This document shows positions 38,101-44,739 of a stretch of DNA of 64,000 bases, in pieces. Both the position numbers and the translations under genes were made by a program. Under the pieces are notes generated by a model, which saw nothing but the letters and a program-made list of their open reading frames with translations, was not told the DNA's origin and did no database searches. The stretch's first letter is position 1. Every line of letters starts with the position of its first letter. The stretch is taken from NCBI GenBank assembly GCA_037130365.1, contig JBAXTE010000019.1, forward strand, positions 15,236 through 79,235, read 5' to 3'. Source of the DNA: JBAXTE01 sp037130365. GTDB lineage: Bacteria > Bacteroidota > Bacteroidia > Bacteroidales > WCHB1-69.

Positions 38101-38323
38101 GATACATAACGGCTCTTAGAAAATGACCATGTTGCTGTTCCGTTTTTGCATGTTGGTAAATTTCATCCACCAGTTTTAACGCCTCTTTTGGTTGGCCGTT
38201 ATCACGCTGTTTATCAACCTTTTTCCATTGTTCGGTGTAGCTGAACGGCTTAGTTTGACTTATTCCAGTCAATCCAATAAAAACAACCAATGCCAGTGTA
38301 CTCAACATTTGTTTCATAATCAC
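32165..38323 (-). CDS. Alpha-2-macroglobulin family protein with thioester motif (2052 aa)
   Basis: Bacterial alpha-2-macroglobulins are periplasmic or surface protease traps that protect the cell from host or rival proteases. A signal peptide is seen (about residues 1-22, ending GISQ). Helical and macroglobulin-like beta domains follow, including an MG2-type stretch (FFTDRAIYRPGQTVYFKG, about 590) and a disordered bait-like segment rich in Glu, Lys and Gly (about 1170-1260). The thioester motif C-S-E-Q sits in YECSEQTF at about 1504-1507, followed by an alpha-toroid thioester domain and a C-terminal receptor-like domain. The intact Cys and Gln indicate an active thioester. In many bacteria this gene lies beside a pbpC-type penicillin-binding protein. 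Here a PBP1A is 3 kb away with three genes between. No lipobox is seen. The start may be the second ATG (38317). Confidence 0.92.
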   Translation of the reverse strand: MIMKQMLSTLALVVFIGLTGISQTKPFSYTEQWKKVDKQRDNGQPKEALKLVDEIYQHAKTEQQHGHFLRAVMYQIGLVASYEEKSTEKAIERIDKEMKTTTEPQTQILHSAKADILWGYYQNNRYVFMNRSTTTKYAKEDIDTWDLRSLVQAVFNEYMLSLKNSQILKQTSISKYDQITSTSDDGNYRPTLYDFLVQRAIDFFMGEEPQIVKPANTFYINKSKYLGSVNEFANIKITTPDSLSMKYYALSFLQDAIQFHLNDVDPSALIDVDLKRLEFVKKNSIFEKTDSLYLASLMVLYNKYQKSPELANICYEIALEYYTSAQKYDSLSNPNVRLNNVKALEFIEVAIERYPLSRGANNCKYYKHLITSPELSISAENYIISDIPFRVLVNFKSTKKIFFRIIPITSEEMKGYTNKLWGEELMKKLTSLKYITQFSEELPSQPDYQRQSAEVKAPGVRKGQYLILTSSSERFDFTHDALSYLDICVTDLSYIERVLPSGSSEIAVTNRKTGDPIANATVEARFLSYNYTYRKYESVLLAKGVTDQDGHYTIPAVKVDENGRNVEFTIKYKNDELNSKNNLYQYYRDTIERTSVQTYFFTDRAIYRPGQTVYFKGITVQYKGKSSKILTGTATHVRLLDANWQEKGTLDLVTNDFGSFQGTFIAPMGGLTGQMQISSPNGSTSFRVEEYKRPKFETTFNPVKGSYRLNDKVTVVGVSKAYAGNAIDGANVKYRVTRRASYPWWRWWWGYQPSSTSMEILNGEVTTNEKGEYTITFDAIPDFNANKDYMPIFNYTVSVDVTDINGETHPATTNIAVGFISMYAQVGLPSEIDQSDSTRKYDIRTTNLNGQLEPTSINVKVYRLEQPSVMLNTRYWQKPKSFAYSKEDFKKLFPFEDYDDELNPNTWKKLEVAYDKIHNTATDTVLKFSNISTWKTGDYIIEINGKDNFGVPFEKSQFFAVMNTTLLENSSYEPLLLRTNEYSTEPGKTLKLTLESRHTNAKVFFEIIKDGITIQKQWITLDKNAQNINLPITESMYGSLRINAVLTINNRSYSKYLSVRVARKNETLDIKFATFRDKLQPGQEEEWNITIKGSDGEKVASELLASMYDASLDAFVQHYWSFYLHNGYDNNPYWNIAPTNSYENANPYFKNPYTNYIKNITYKSLDWHGFYFSNYAYGGYYKSYRKGSKQQEGFSEDESIMDSAAPMSVTGAVMEEKAGDKAEATTTKSPSGKDGKGEAGKKKGPTFGLTTSDIEQDNDDSRGGEAGNGQPIQVRSNFNETAFFMPQMATDAEGNIVLKFKVPESLTRWKIMGLAHTKDLRIGQFNKELVTQKDLMVVPNQPRFFRENDKMEFTAKISNISDKDLTGVAKIEFLDAITMKSINTELGLTTLEIPFSALKGQSTSVAWKIAIPQGIMAITYRVTAQAGNFSDGEEMTLPVLTNRMLVTESLPLPINGNQTKNFSFDKLKNNTSTTLTNFKYTLEFTSNPAWYAIQALPYLMEYPYECSEQTFSRFYANSIATHIANSSPKIKAVFESWKINSPEALMSNLEKNQELKSLMLEETPWVLDAKSESEQKKRIGLLFDIITMSSQLEAAQNKLIKMQTPNGGWAWFPGMRDNEYITQYIVTGFGHLKNLGITNLSSDPKSLVMITKAVKYTDDRIRENYEELKKWKVDMSKDHIGWSEIQYLYARSFFWKDVEIASKNKEAVNYYLNQSKKYWLTKGVYMQGMIAIANLKTGDPVTAKKIISSIKNNALYSEEMGMYWRNEGGGYYWYEAPIERQALLIEAFDVVNNDLESVEKMKIWLLKQKQTQNWGTTKSTAEACYALLLKGTNQLADDQLVEIKIGDKVIDPKKMDNVKVEAGTGYFKTAWNGTEITPNMGNITVTKSTAGVAWGSVYWQYFENLDKITPAQTPLSMKKELFVVRITPTGEVIEPIKAGDKIKIGDKIKVRIVLRSDRDMEYVHMKDMRASTFEPINVLSNYKYQDGLGYYESTRDAATNFFFDYLRKGTYVFEYTMFATQKGDFSNGITTIQCMYAPEFTSHSEGVRVTVE

Positions 38324-38625
38324 AAATTTTAATTCTTAATAAACCCAATAATTAAAGAGAACGTAAATATACCTTATTTCGCATATCAATTTGCAAAAAA
38401 GCGGTATTTACATGAAAAAATCAAGCCAATTTAATGCTTTTATTCATTGTTTGGTGTTAATTATGTTGATAATCGGTTTTTTATATATTTTGAAGTAGAT
38501 GATTTTGGTTTATAAATATTGAAGTAACAAAAAATTAAACTGTAACAATTCATCCGAGTTTTCGTAAAACAAAACGTTTTTTGCAATTTTTCTACTTTAT
38601 AATCAATTATTACTGAACTATTTAT
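38324..38625. other. Divergent intergenic region between A2M and FISUMP genes
   Basis: For the minus strand a near-consensus promoter is visible: TATATTTA (38364-38371), one base off TAnnTTTG, with TTG 22 bases upstream (38394-38396). No clear promoter was found for the plus-strand gene. Otherwise the region is AT-rich DNA without repeats. Confidence 0.4.
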
Positions 38626-39324
38626 ATGATGAGAATTAAATTATTATTATTTGTGATGAGCATATTTGGTTTTTACTGTCGCTTAAATGCTCAAACCCAA
38701 CCAACTACGGTAACTGACATTGATGGAAATGTATACAAAACAGTGCAAATTGGGAATCAGCTGTGGATGGCGGAAAACTTAAAAACAACGAAATTCAACA
38801 ATGGCAAACCAATTCCAAAAGATACCGATCCAAAAAATTGGAAAAGTCTGATGAGTGGAGGGTATTGTTTTTATGAAAACACAAAAAGCAATGCCACAAT
38901 TTATGGCGCATTATATAACTGGTTTGCAGTTAGATCTCAAAAAATTTGTCCGCTAGGTTGGCATGTTCCCAGAGATGGAGAGTGGGATACTTTAGTCATA
39001 AATTTAGGTGGAATAAAGAGAGGTTTTATGAAAAGAGAAGAGGTGGAAACATTAGAAATTGGTGCAAAATTGAAAGATACTGTGCAATGGTTAAGTCCAA
39101 ATATTGGCGCTACAAATGAAACAATGTTTTCAGCACTTCCAGGTGGTTATATTAATAGTGCTGGTGCTTTTGATTTGATAAAGACCGATGGATATTGGTG
39201 GAGTTCCACTATTAGTGTTACCTATGGTGCGTATTGCAGATTCTTAAAAAATATCACCTCCTCGTTTTCTAGAACAAATCTCAGTAAAACTTATGGAATG
39301 TCGGTACGCTGTATTAAAAATTAA
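38626..39324 (+). CDS. FISUMP domain exported protein
   Basis: The 232-residue protein has a signal peptide (residues 1-23, ending LNAQ) followed by one Fibrobacter succinogenes major paralogous (FISUMP) domain. Hallmarks seen are VTDIDGNVYKTVQIGNQLWMAENL, YGALYNWFAV, CPLGWHVPRDGEWDTL, the LPGGY segment, YWWSST and a final SVRCIKN. The fold is related to C-type lectin/formylglycine-like domains and occurs in secreted Bacteroidota proteins whose function is mostly unknown. It has neither a T9SS tail nor a lipobox, so it is predicted to be periplasmic. It lies apart from its neighbours by 301 and 150 bases. Confidence 0.85.
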   Translation: MMRIKLLLFVMSIFGFYCRLNAQTQPTTVTDIDGNVYKTVQIGNQLWMAENLKTTKFNNGKPIPKDTDPKNWKSLMSGGYCFYENTKSNATIYGALYNWFAVRSQKICPLGWHVPRDGEWDTLVINLGGIKRGFMKREEVETLEIGAKLKDTVQWLSPNIGATNETMFSALPGGYINSAGAFDLIKTDGYWWSSTISVTYGAYCRFLKNITSSFSRTNLSKTYGMSVRCIKN

Positions 39325-39452
39325 TCAGACAATAATTTTTCTAAAAAGATATGTGTTCATTAAAGCTTATAAACTTGGGCTAATTTGAAATTAGAATCAA
39401 TTTTTTAATGAAAAATATTTTCTAAAACAATAGATTATTCCCAAATCTGTTA

Positions 39453-39460
39453 TATATTTG
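39453..39460 (+). promoter_or_regulatory. Possible -7 element before the beta-barrel/lipoprotein pair
   Basis: TATATTTG fits TAnnTTTG and lies 15 bases before the ATG at 39475, which would give a leader of under 10 bases. No TTG is seen at the right distance upstream, so this is tentative. Confidence 0.35.
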
Positions 39461-39474
39461 TTGAAAACTAAGAT

Positions 39475-40053
39475 ATGAAATTTTATAAAAAATTTGTATT
39501 CTTATTGATTTTATTCATTATTTCGGGCTCAGCATTTGCTCAGAAATTTGCAATTGGTGGTTCCGTAATGTATAATCTTCAGAGTGAGAGTTTTGGAGCA
39601 GGTTTAAGAGGAATTTTTTTTCCGAATAACACCCTTAGCATTGTTCCGCAAATTTCTTACTATCCCTCTTTTAACAAGGTAAATGAATACACCCTTGGTT
39701 TAGGACTTGAGTATAAAATTATTCGAAAGCGTAAATTTTTCTTTTACTTACTTGCTCATGGAGGATATAATTCGTGGATAAATTACCAAGAATCGCCCAT
39801 GAAAGGAGCTGAGCCAAATAATTGGAACTTTGAGGGAGGAGCTGGCATTTCAATGTGGAGGTGTCTGAGACCATTTCTAGAATATAGGTATAATGCAAAG
39901 TTTGGAGAAACTCATCTCCAATTAGGGCTGATTTATGTGTTTAAATGCAAATCAAATTCAAACCCAGGAAGAGGTTCATGGTTTAAAATATTTAGAAAAA
40001 AAGGGAATTGTCCTGCTTATGGCTCATTATTTAATACCCAAAAAAGTATATGA
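39475..40053 (+). CDS. Outer-membrane beta-barrel-like protein, hypothetical
   Basis: The 192-residue protein has a signal peptide (residues 1-22, ending SAFAQ) and alternating strands ending in aromatic residues (KFAIGGSVMYNL, GAGLRGIFF, YTLGLGLEYKI, FFFYLLAHGGYNSW, HLQLGLIYVFKC). The barrel is followed by a basic, Cys-containing C-terminal extension (about residues 160-192) that is unusual for such proteins. The stop overlaps the next start by four bases (ATGA), so the two genes are translationally coupled. No family recognised. Confidence 0.65.
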   Translation: MKFYKKFVFLLILFIISGSAFAQKFAIGGSVMYNLQSESFGAGLRGIFFPNNTLSIVPQISYYPSFNKVNEYTLGLGLEYKIIRKRKFFFYLLAHGGYNSWINYQESPMKGAEPNNWNFEGGAGISMWRCLRPFLEYRYNAKFGETHLQLGLIYVFKCKSNSNPGRGSWFKIFRKKGNCPAYGSLFNTQKSI

Positions 40054-40964
40054 AAAGAATCAGTATTCAACTAATATTGTCGATAATAATAATATCTGTG
40101 ACTAGTTTTTCGTGTAGAAAAGACCGAATTGAAAAGACCTTGAATGAATACAGTAGTGTAAATGATTATTTGAACACTAAAAAACAGCAAGAACAAGTCT
40201 TTATAATCGATTCAAATGGAACTGGCCCAATCGTTGGAAATCAGGGAACAAAAATTTGGATTCATAAAAGCTGTTTGCAAAAGCCAAATGGAGATACTAT
40301 AACATGGCCTTACACTGTTAGATTAGTAGAATTATATACCCCAAAAGATATTATCTATTATCAAATGCCAACAGTTTCTTCATTAGGGATTTTAGAAAAT
40401 GATGGTGAAATTCGCTTGAGAGCTTTTAAAGATAATATTGAATTAATTATGAAGCCTTATCCTTGCAAATGCATCGTAAAAATGCCACATGTTGCTCCAA
40501 AAAATTATATGCGCGTATTCTATGGCTTCGAAACTAATCAAAAACCAGATTGGTCCTCTAATCTTAGCCAATTTGGAATTAGTACATTAGCAAATCCATA
40601 TTTTGCAAATACTGATAGTGGATATGTGGGGGATGTTGCACGGCTTGGTTGGGTTGGATGTGACTCTTTAGCAGGTTCTCAAACAGGTAGAAAACTTACC
40701 TTTGAATCTAGTTCTGATAACCTCGATAATATTGGTGTATTTGTATATATGCCAAGCACTCGAACAGTCATGCAGGTTTATAATATGCTTTCAACCCCAA
40801 TTCCTATTGGAACTGCTGTGAAAATAATCTGTATTGGTGTGAGAAGCGACGGGATCTTATGTTCTTATTATCAAACAGCAACAGTAAATGGAGACATTAC
40901 AATAGAAGTTACCATGGGTGAGATAACGGATATTGATTTAACTACATTGTTGAATAATTTGTAA
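40050..40964 (+). CDS. Hypothetical lipoprotein coupled to the barrel gene
   Basis: The 304-residue product has a lipoprotein signal (hydrophobic core at residues 7-20, lipobox TSFSC with Cys at about 22). The mature part is beta-rich with a GTKIWIHKSCLQKPNGD stretch and a few cysteines (CKCIV). Similar sequences occur in Bacteroidota lipoproteins that I cannot name with confidence. Its start overlaps the stop of the barrel gene, which suggests that the two products act together at the outer membrane. That is an inference from coupling only. Confidence 0.7.
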   Translation: MKRISIQLILSIIIISVTSFSCRKDRIEKTLNEYSSVNDYLNTKKQQEQVFIIDSNGTGPIVGNQGTKIWIHKSCLQKPNGDTITWPYTVRLVELYTPKDIIYYQMPTVSSLGILENDGEIRLRAFKDNIELIMKPYPCKCIVKMPHVAPKNYMRVFYGFETNQKPDWSSNLSQFGISTLANPYFANTDSGYVGDVARLGWVGCDSLAGSQTGRKLTFESSSDNLDNIGVFVYMPSTRTVMQVYNMLSTPIPIGTAVKIICIGVRSDGILCSYYQTATVNGDITIEVTMGEITDIDLTTLLNNL

Positions 40965-41006
40965 CAACTATTTTTGGACTGAATGAGTCAGAATTAACTC
41001 ATAAAT

Positions 41007-43352
41007 TTATTCCTCAGTTGCTTCTTCAGTTGCGCCATCTTTTTTCTTTGTGGCTCTAGTATGGCACATAAAACTTCGTTTTAATTTTTCTTTTGGCTTT
41101 CTGGGAAAACGTGCTCGGATGTTTGCAAATCGATCATCGGGGAGGACACGCTCGAAAAACTTTCCAAAAATTGGAGTTGCTGTTTTACATCCTTCACCCA
41201 ATTCCATTGTCCGGAAGTGAATAAATCGATCGTCGCTACCCACCCATACTCCAGCAATTAAATTTGGCGTAACTCCAATAAACCAACCATCAGATTGTTG
41301 CGAAGATGTACCCGTTTTTCCTCCAAAATCAGTTTCCCAATCAAAAATTTTATGTTCCCATAATGCGGCTGTTGTTCCACCTGGTTCTGAGAGACCACCT
41401 AATAGCAGTTGAGTCATTAAAAATGAGGTTTCATAACTTAATACACGTTCCTTTTTTGACTTGTGTTCGTATATCACTTTCCCCTTTCGATCAGTTATTT
41501 TAGTAACGAGCACTGGATCCATTTTGTAGCCCTCATTAATAAAAGGACAATATGCAGCGATAAGCTCGTATAATGAAACGTCGCTTGATCCGAGACAAAT
41601 AGATGGAACATCAGCTAAAGGTGAAGTTATCCCCATTTTATGAGCAAATTCAATCACTTTTCTCCAACCGAGTTCTTGAGTCAATTGAACAGATACCGTA
41701 TTAATTGACCGTGCAAAAGCATTTTTTAAAGTAACAGTTTTGCCAGAAAATTCACATTCCGCATTTTGAGGTGTCCAGCTCTTTTTCACTCCTTTTTCTA
41801 CATAATCAACCGTTGATTTTTTGTCGGTAATCATATCGCAAGGGCCCCAATTGTTTAATTCCATTGCAGCAGCATATACAAAGGCTTTAAATGTAGAGCC
41901 TGGCTGACGTTTAAACTGACGGACATGGTCGTATTTAAAATATTTAAAATTAGATCCACCAACCCATGCTTTAACAAAACCCGTATTTGGATCCATTGCC
42001 ATAAATCCCGCTTGTAAAAGATGTTTATAGTATCTCATTGAATCCATGGTGCTAAAAGTGGTATCCTTATCACCTCTCCATGTAAATATCGTCATCCTCT
42101 TTTTTAGATTGAGGTATAAATCGATGGAATCTTTATTTGATTTAAATTTTTTATCAAGAGAGGCATAATATTTCCCCTTTTTAATTTCGTTTTCTAAGAA
42201 GTTGGGAATCTCTTCTCCAGCATTATTTCTCCATGGATTTTCTCCTTCCCAATGTTGGAAAAATCTTTTTTGTAAGCTTTTCATGTGCTCTTTGGTTGCC
42301 TCTTCTGCGTACATCTGCATTCTGCTATCCAAAGTGGTGTATATTTTAATTCCGTCTCCGTATAAATCTATCTTGTTTTCTTTAAGCCAAGATTTTAGAT
42401 AACTAGCAACCGATTGGCGAAAATAAACAGCATCACCATCATAATTATCTTCTGTGTTATAATCTAAATCAATAGGGAGCTTCGAAAGTGAGTCAGCTTC
42501 TTTTTTTGAAAGAACATCATATTTTGTTAATTGTTGAAAGACTGTGTTTCGTCGCTTGATAGAATTCTTTCTATTTTGAAGTGGGTTGTAGTATGTTGGT
42601 GCTTTCAACAAGCCTACCAAAACTGCACTTTCTTGGATATTTAAATCTGAAGGTTTTTTGCTGAAATAGGTTTTAGCGGCGGTTTTAATGCCAAATGTGT
42701 TGTTCCCAAAATCAACTGTATTTAAATACATAAGCAATATTTCATCTTTGCTATATGTAAACTCAATTTTAACCGATGTGATAATTTCTTTAACTTTTGC
42801 AATAAATGTTTTTACAAAAGGAATGTATCCCAATAAGCCATGAGAGTCTTTGGCTCTTGTCTTATACATGTTTTTTACTAACTGCTGAGTTAGCGTACTT
42901 CCACCACGTTTTTCTCCTTTAAACATTGACCAAAAGATGGCAAATGTAGCTTTTAAATCAACGCCGTTATGTTCGTAGAAACGTACATCTTCGGTATTTA
43001 TCAATACTTTTATAAAAGTAGGGGAGACTTCATTCAGTTTTACTGGAACTCGATTTTCGTTAAAAAATTTCCCTAATAATTTGCCATCAGCAGAATATAA
43101 TTCTGAGGCTATATTTTGATCTGGATTATAAACCTCACTAACACTGGGAGTTCTGCCAAATAGCCACAAAAAATTGATATTTACCAAAAATGCGAAAAGC
43201 ATTAATAGTAATAAAAAATTCATGATTCCTTTGGGAATTTTCCAATACCATCGGAGCCCTTTTAATGAAAATGGTTTAATTAGGATCTTAAAAATTGCCC
43301 AAATTTTTGAAAGAATTAATTTCGCTTTTAATTTCAATGCCTTTTTATTCAC
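41007..43352 (-). CDS. mrcA: Penicillin-binding protein 1A (bifunctional transglycosylase/transpeptidase)
   Basis: This enzyme polymerises and cross-links peptidoglycan at the outer face of the inner membrane. The 781-residue protein has an N-terminal membrane anchor (residues 43-65). The GT51 glycosyltransferase shows EDVRFYEH (121-128, catalytic Glu) and RGGSTLTQQLVKN (149-161). The transpeptidase carries the catalytic Ser in PGSTFKAF (Ser about 486), SIN in ARSINTVSV and KTGTS (about 676). The start codon is GTG: an in-frame TAA lies six bases upstream and the next ATG would remove the cytoplasmic tail. The C-terminus is a charged Lys/Glu/Thr tail. A single-gene unit, with a -7 element at 43376-43383. 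Confidence 0.95.
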   Translation of the reverse strand: MNKKALKLKAKLILSKIWAIFKILIKPFSLKGLRWYWKIPKGIMNFLLLLMLFAFLVNINFLWLFGRTPSVSEVYNPDQNIASELYSADGKLLGKFFNENRVPVKLNEVSPTFIKVLINTEDVRFYEHNGVDLKATFAIFWSMFKGEKRGGSTLTQQLVKNMYKTRAKDSHGLLGYIPFVKTFIAKVKEIITSVKIEFTYSKDEILLMYLNTVDFGNNTFGIKTAAKTYFSKKPSDLNIQESAVLVGLLKAPTYYNPLQNRKNSIKRRNTVFQQLTKYDVLSKKEADSLSKLPIDLDYNTEDNYDGDAVYFRQSVASYLKSWLKENKIDLYGDGIKIYTTLDSRMQMYAEEATKEHMKSLQKRFFQHWEGENPWRNNAGEEIPNFLENEIKKGKYYASLDKKFKSNKDSIDLYLNLKKRMTIFTWRGDKDTTFSTMDSMRYYKHLLQAGFMAMDPNTGFVKAWVGGSNFKYFKYDHVRQFKRQPGSTFKAFVYAAAMELNNWGPCDMITDKKSTVDYVEKGVKKSWTPQNAECEFSGKTVTLKNAFARSINTVSVQLTQELGWRKVIEFAHKMGITSPLADVPSICLGSSDVSLYELIAAYCPFINEGYKMDPVLVTKITDRKGKVIYEHKSKKERVLSYETSFLMTQLLLGGLSEPGGTTAALWEHKIFDWETDFGGKTGTSSQQSDGWFIGVTPNLIAGVWVGSDDRFIHFRTMELGEGCKTATPIFGKFFERVLPDDRFANIRARFPRKPKEKLKRSFMCHTRATKKKDGATEEATEE

Positions 43353-43375
43353 TGTTTATCCCTTTTTTAATGTTG

Positions 43376-43383
43376 CAAATTTA
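43376..43383 (-). promoter_or_regulatory. Possible -7 element for the PBP1A gene
   Basis: TAAATTTG on the minus strand fits TAnnTTTG and would give a leader of about 18 bases before the GTG start. No matching TTG was found upstream. Confidence 0.4.
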
Positions 43384-43495
43384 AGTTTTTTTATTCGTTT
43401 ATTTTACCTCTAAATCATGTTGTATTGACAATTATTATTTTTATTGAACTTTTTGAATTTTTTAGTGTTCTAAAATTATCTAAATAATATTAAAT

Positions 43496-44224
43496 ATGAA
43501 AAAGATTCTCTTATTTTTAATAACTATAATTAACATCAATGTAATAAATGCACAAGAAATTCACAAGGTTAATAAATCGGAACAAATTATGAAAACATTA
43601 AAAACACAAATAGGCTCGTTGAATTTTGGGGATCTATCTTATAAATATGATGCCTTAGAACCATATATTGACAAAATGACCATGGAAATTCATTACAGCA
43701 AACATTATAAAGCGTATTATGACAATATGATAAATATTGTCAAAGACAATTTAGATTGGAGTGGTATTTCATTATCTGAATTATTTTCAAACGTGAGTAA
43801 ATATCCAACAATGCTACGTAATAATGCAGGTGGTTATTTTAATCATTTATTGTTTTGGAGCATAATGACTCCAAATTCAATTCCATTAGCTGATGGATTG
43901 CTGAAAACTGCAATAAACCGTGACTTTGGATCTTTTGATGCCTTTAAATCAAAATTTGAAGATTCAGCAAAGTCTAGATTCGGAAGTGGTTGGGTCTGGT
44001 TGGTTGTAAACTCTGAGGGCAAATTAGTCATTACATCTACTCCAAATCAAGATAATCCATTCATGGATTTATCTGACGTGAAAGGAACACCTGTATTGAC
44101 TTTAGATGTATGGGAACATGCTTATTATTTGAAGTTTCAAAATAAGCGTGCAGATTATATTTCTGCATTCTGGAATGTTATCGATTGGGAGGAAGTGGAG
44201 TCAAATTTTTTAAATGCAAAGTAA
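43496..44224 (+). CDS. sodA: Exported superoxide dismutase, Mn-type residues
   Basis: The enzyme converts superoxide to oxygen and peroxide. The 242-residue protein contains all four metal ligands: His66 (MEIH), His117 (NHLLFW), Asp204 and His208 (DVWEHAYY). Gly113 (NNAGG) and Gln185 (NQDNP) match the Mn-specific or cambialistic rather than the Fe-specific pattern. Residues 1-20 form a signal peptide (hydrophobic core, ending INAQ), and about 20 extra residues precede the SOD fold, so the protein is predicted to be exported to the periplasm. Most Bacteroidota SODs are cytoplasmic. An internal ATG at codon 32 could give an unexported form. The gene is alone and converges on rpmB across a shared terminator. 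Confidence 0.94.
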   Translation: MKKILLFLITIININVINAQEIHKVNKSEQIMKTLKTQIGSLNFGDLSYKYDALEPYIDKMTMEIHYSKHYKAYYDNMINIVKDNLDWSGISLSELFSNVSKYPTMLRNNAGGYFNHLLFWSIMTPNSIPLADGLLKTAINRDFGSFDAFKSKFEDSAKSRFGSGWVWLVVNSEGKLVITSTPNQDNPFMDLSDVKGTPVLTLDVWEHAYYLKFQNKRADYISAFWNVIDWEEVESNFLNAK

Positions 44225-44228
44225 CTAA

Positions 44229-44284
44229 TTATATTCAATAAAAAAGGGTTTCAAAAAATTGAAACCCTTTTTTATTGAATATAA
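44229..44284. terminator. Bidirectional terminator between sodA and rpmB
   Basis: A perfect 26-base inverted repeat (44229-44254 and 44259-44284, core AAGGGTTTCAA) with a 4-base loop and A/T runs on both sides. It sits between two convergent genes and serves both. Confidence 0.92.
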
Positions 44285-44288
44285 AATT

Positions 44289-44525
44289 CTATTTTAAAAA
44301 GCCTTTTTCAAATGCTTCAGTCATGCATTTAAGAACACCTTTTTTGTCAATTGAGCGAATAGCTTTTGCTGACACTTTTAAATAAACAAATTCGTTTAAC
44401 TCGGAAACCCAAAATTTCTTGAAATGTAAATTAGGTTGAAAAGTCCTTTTTGTTTTGATATTTGAGTGAGAAACATGGTTCCCAACTATTGTTTTTTTTC
44501 CGGTTAATTGACAAACTCGTGACAT
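44289..44525 (-). CDS. rpmB: 50S ribosomal protein L28
   Basis: L28 is a small protein of the large ribosomal subunit. The 78-residue sequence is complete and typical: MSRVCQLTGKK, the GNHVSHSNIKTKR block, RTFQPNLHFKKFW and the VSAKAIRSIDKKG motif. In many Bacteroidota rpmB is followed by rpmG (L33) and a DUF4295 gene. Here a strong terminator follows within five bases, so those genes are elsewhere. A -7-like TAATTTTG (44587-44594 on the minus strand) lies about 60 bases upstream. Confidence 0.97.
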   Translation of the reverse strand: MSRVCQLTGKKTIVGNHVSHSNIKTKRTFQPNLHFKKFWVSELNEFVYLKVSAKAIRSIDKKGVLKCMTEAFEKGFLK

Positions 44526-44678
44526 TTTAAGCGTTTTTTTATGATTATACTTCTTATTCTCTTTCTATTAGGAGTGCAAATTTCTGCAAAATTATTGAAT
44601 TAACCAAACTTTGTTGAAAAAATATTTTAATTCTAACCTTCCTAATTTAATTTCTTCATTAATCCCCCAGTTTGCTAA

Positions 44679-44722
44679 TTAAAAGCGACCTGTTTAGAAG
44701 TGCCTAAACGGGTCGCTTTTAA
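44679..44722 (-). terminator. Terminator after the M43 protease gene
   Basis: Nineteen-base arms (44679-44697 and 44704-44722, core AAAAGCGACC) with one G-T wobble and a 6-base loop, ending in a T-run on the minus strand, 18 bases past the stop at 44740. Confidence 0.85.
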
Positions 44723-44739
44723 TGTATTATTGATGATTT

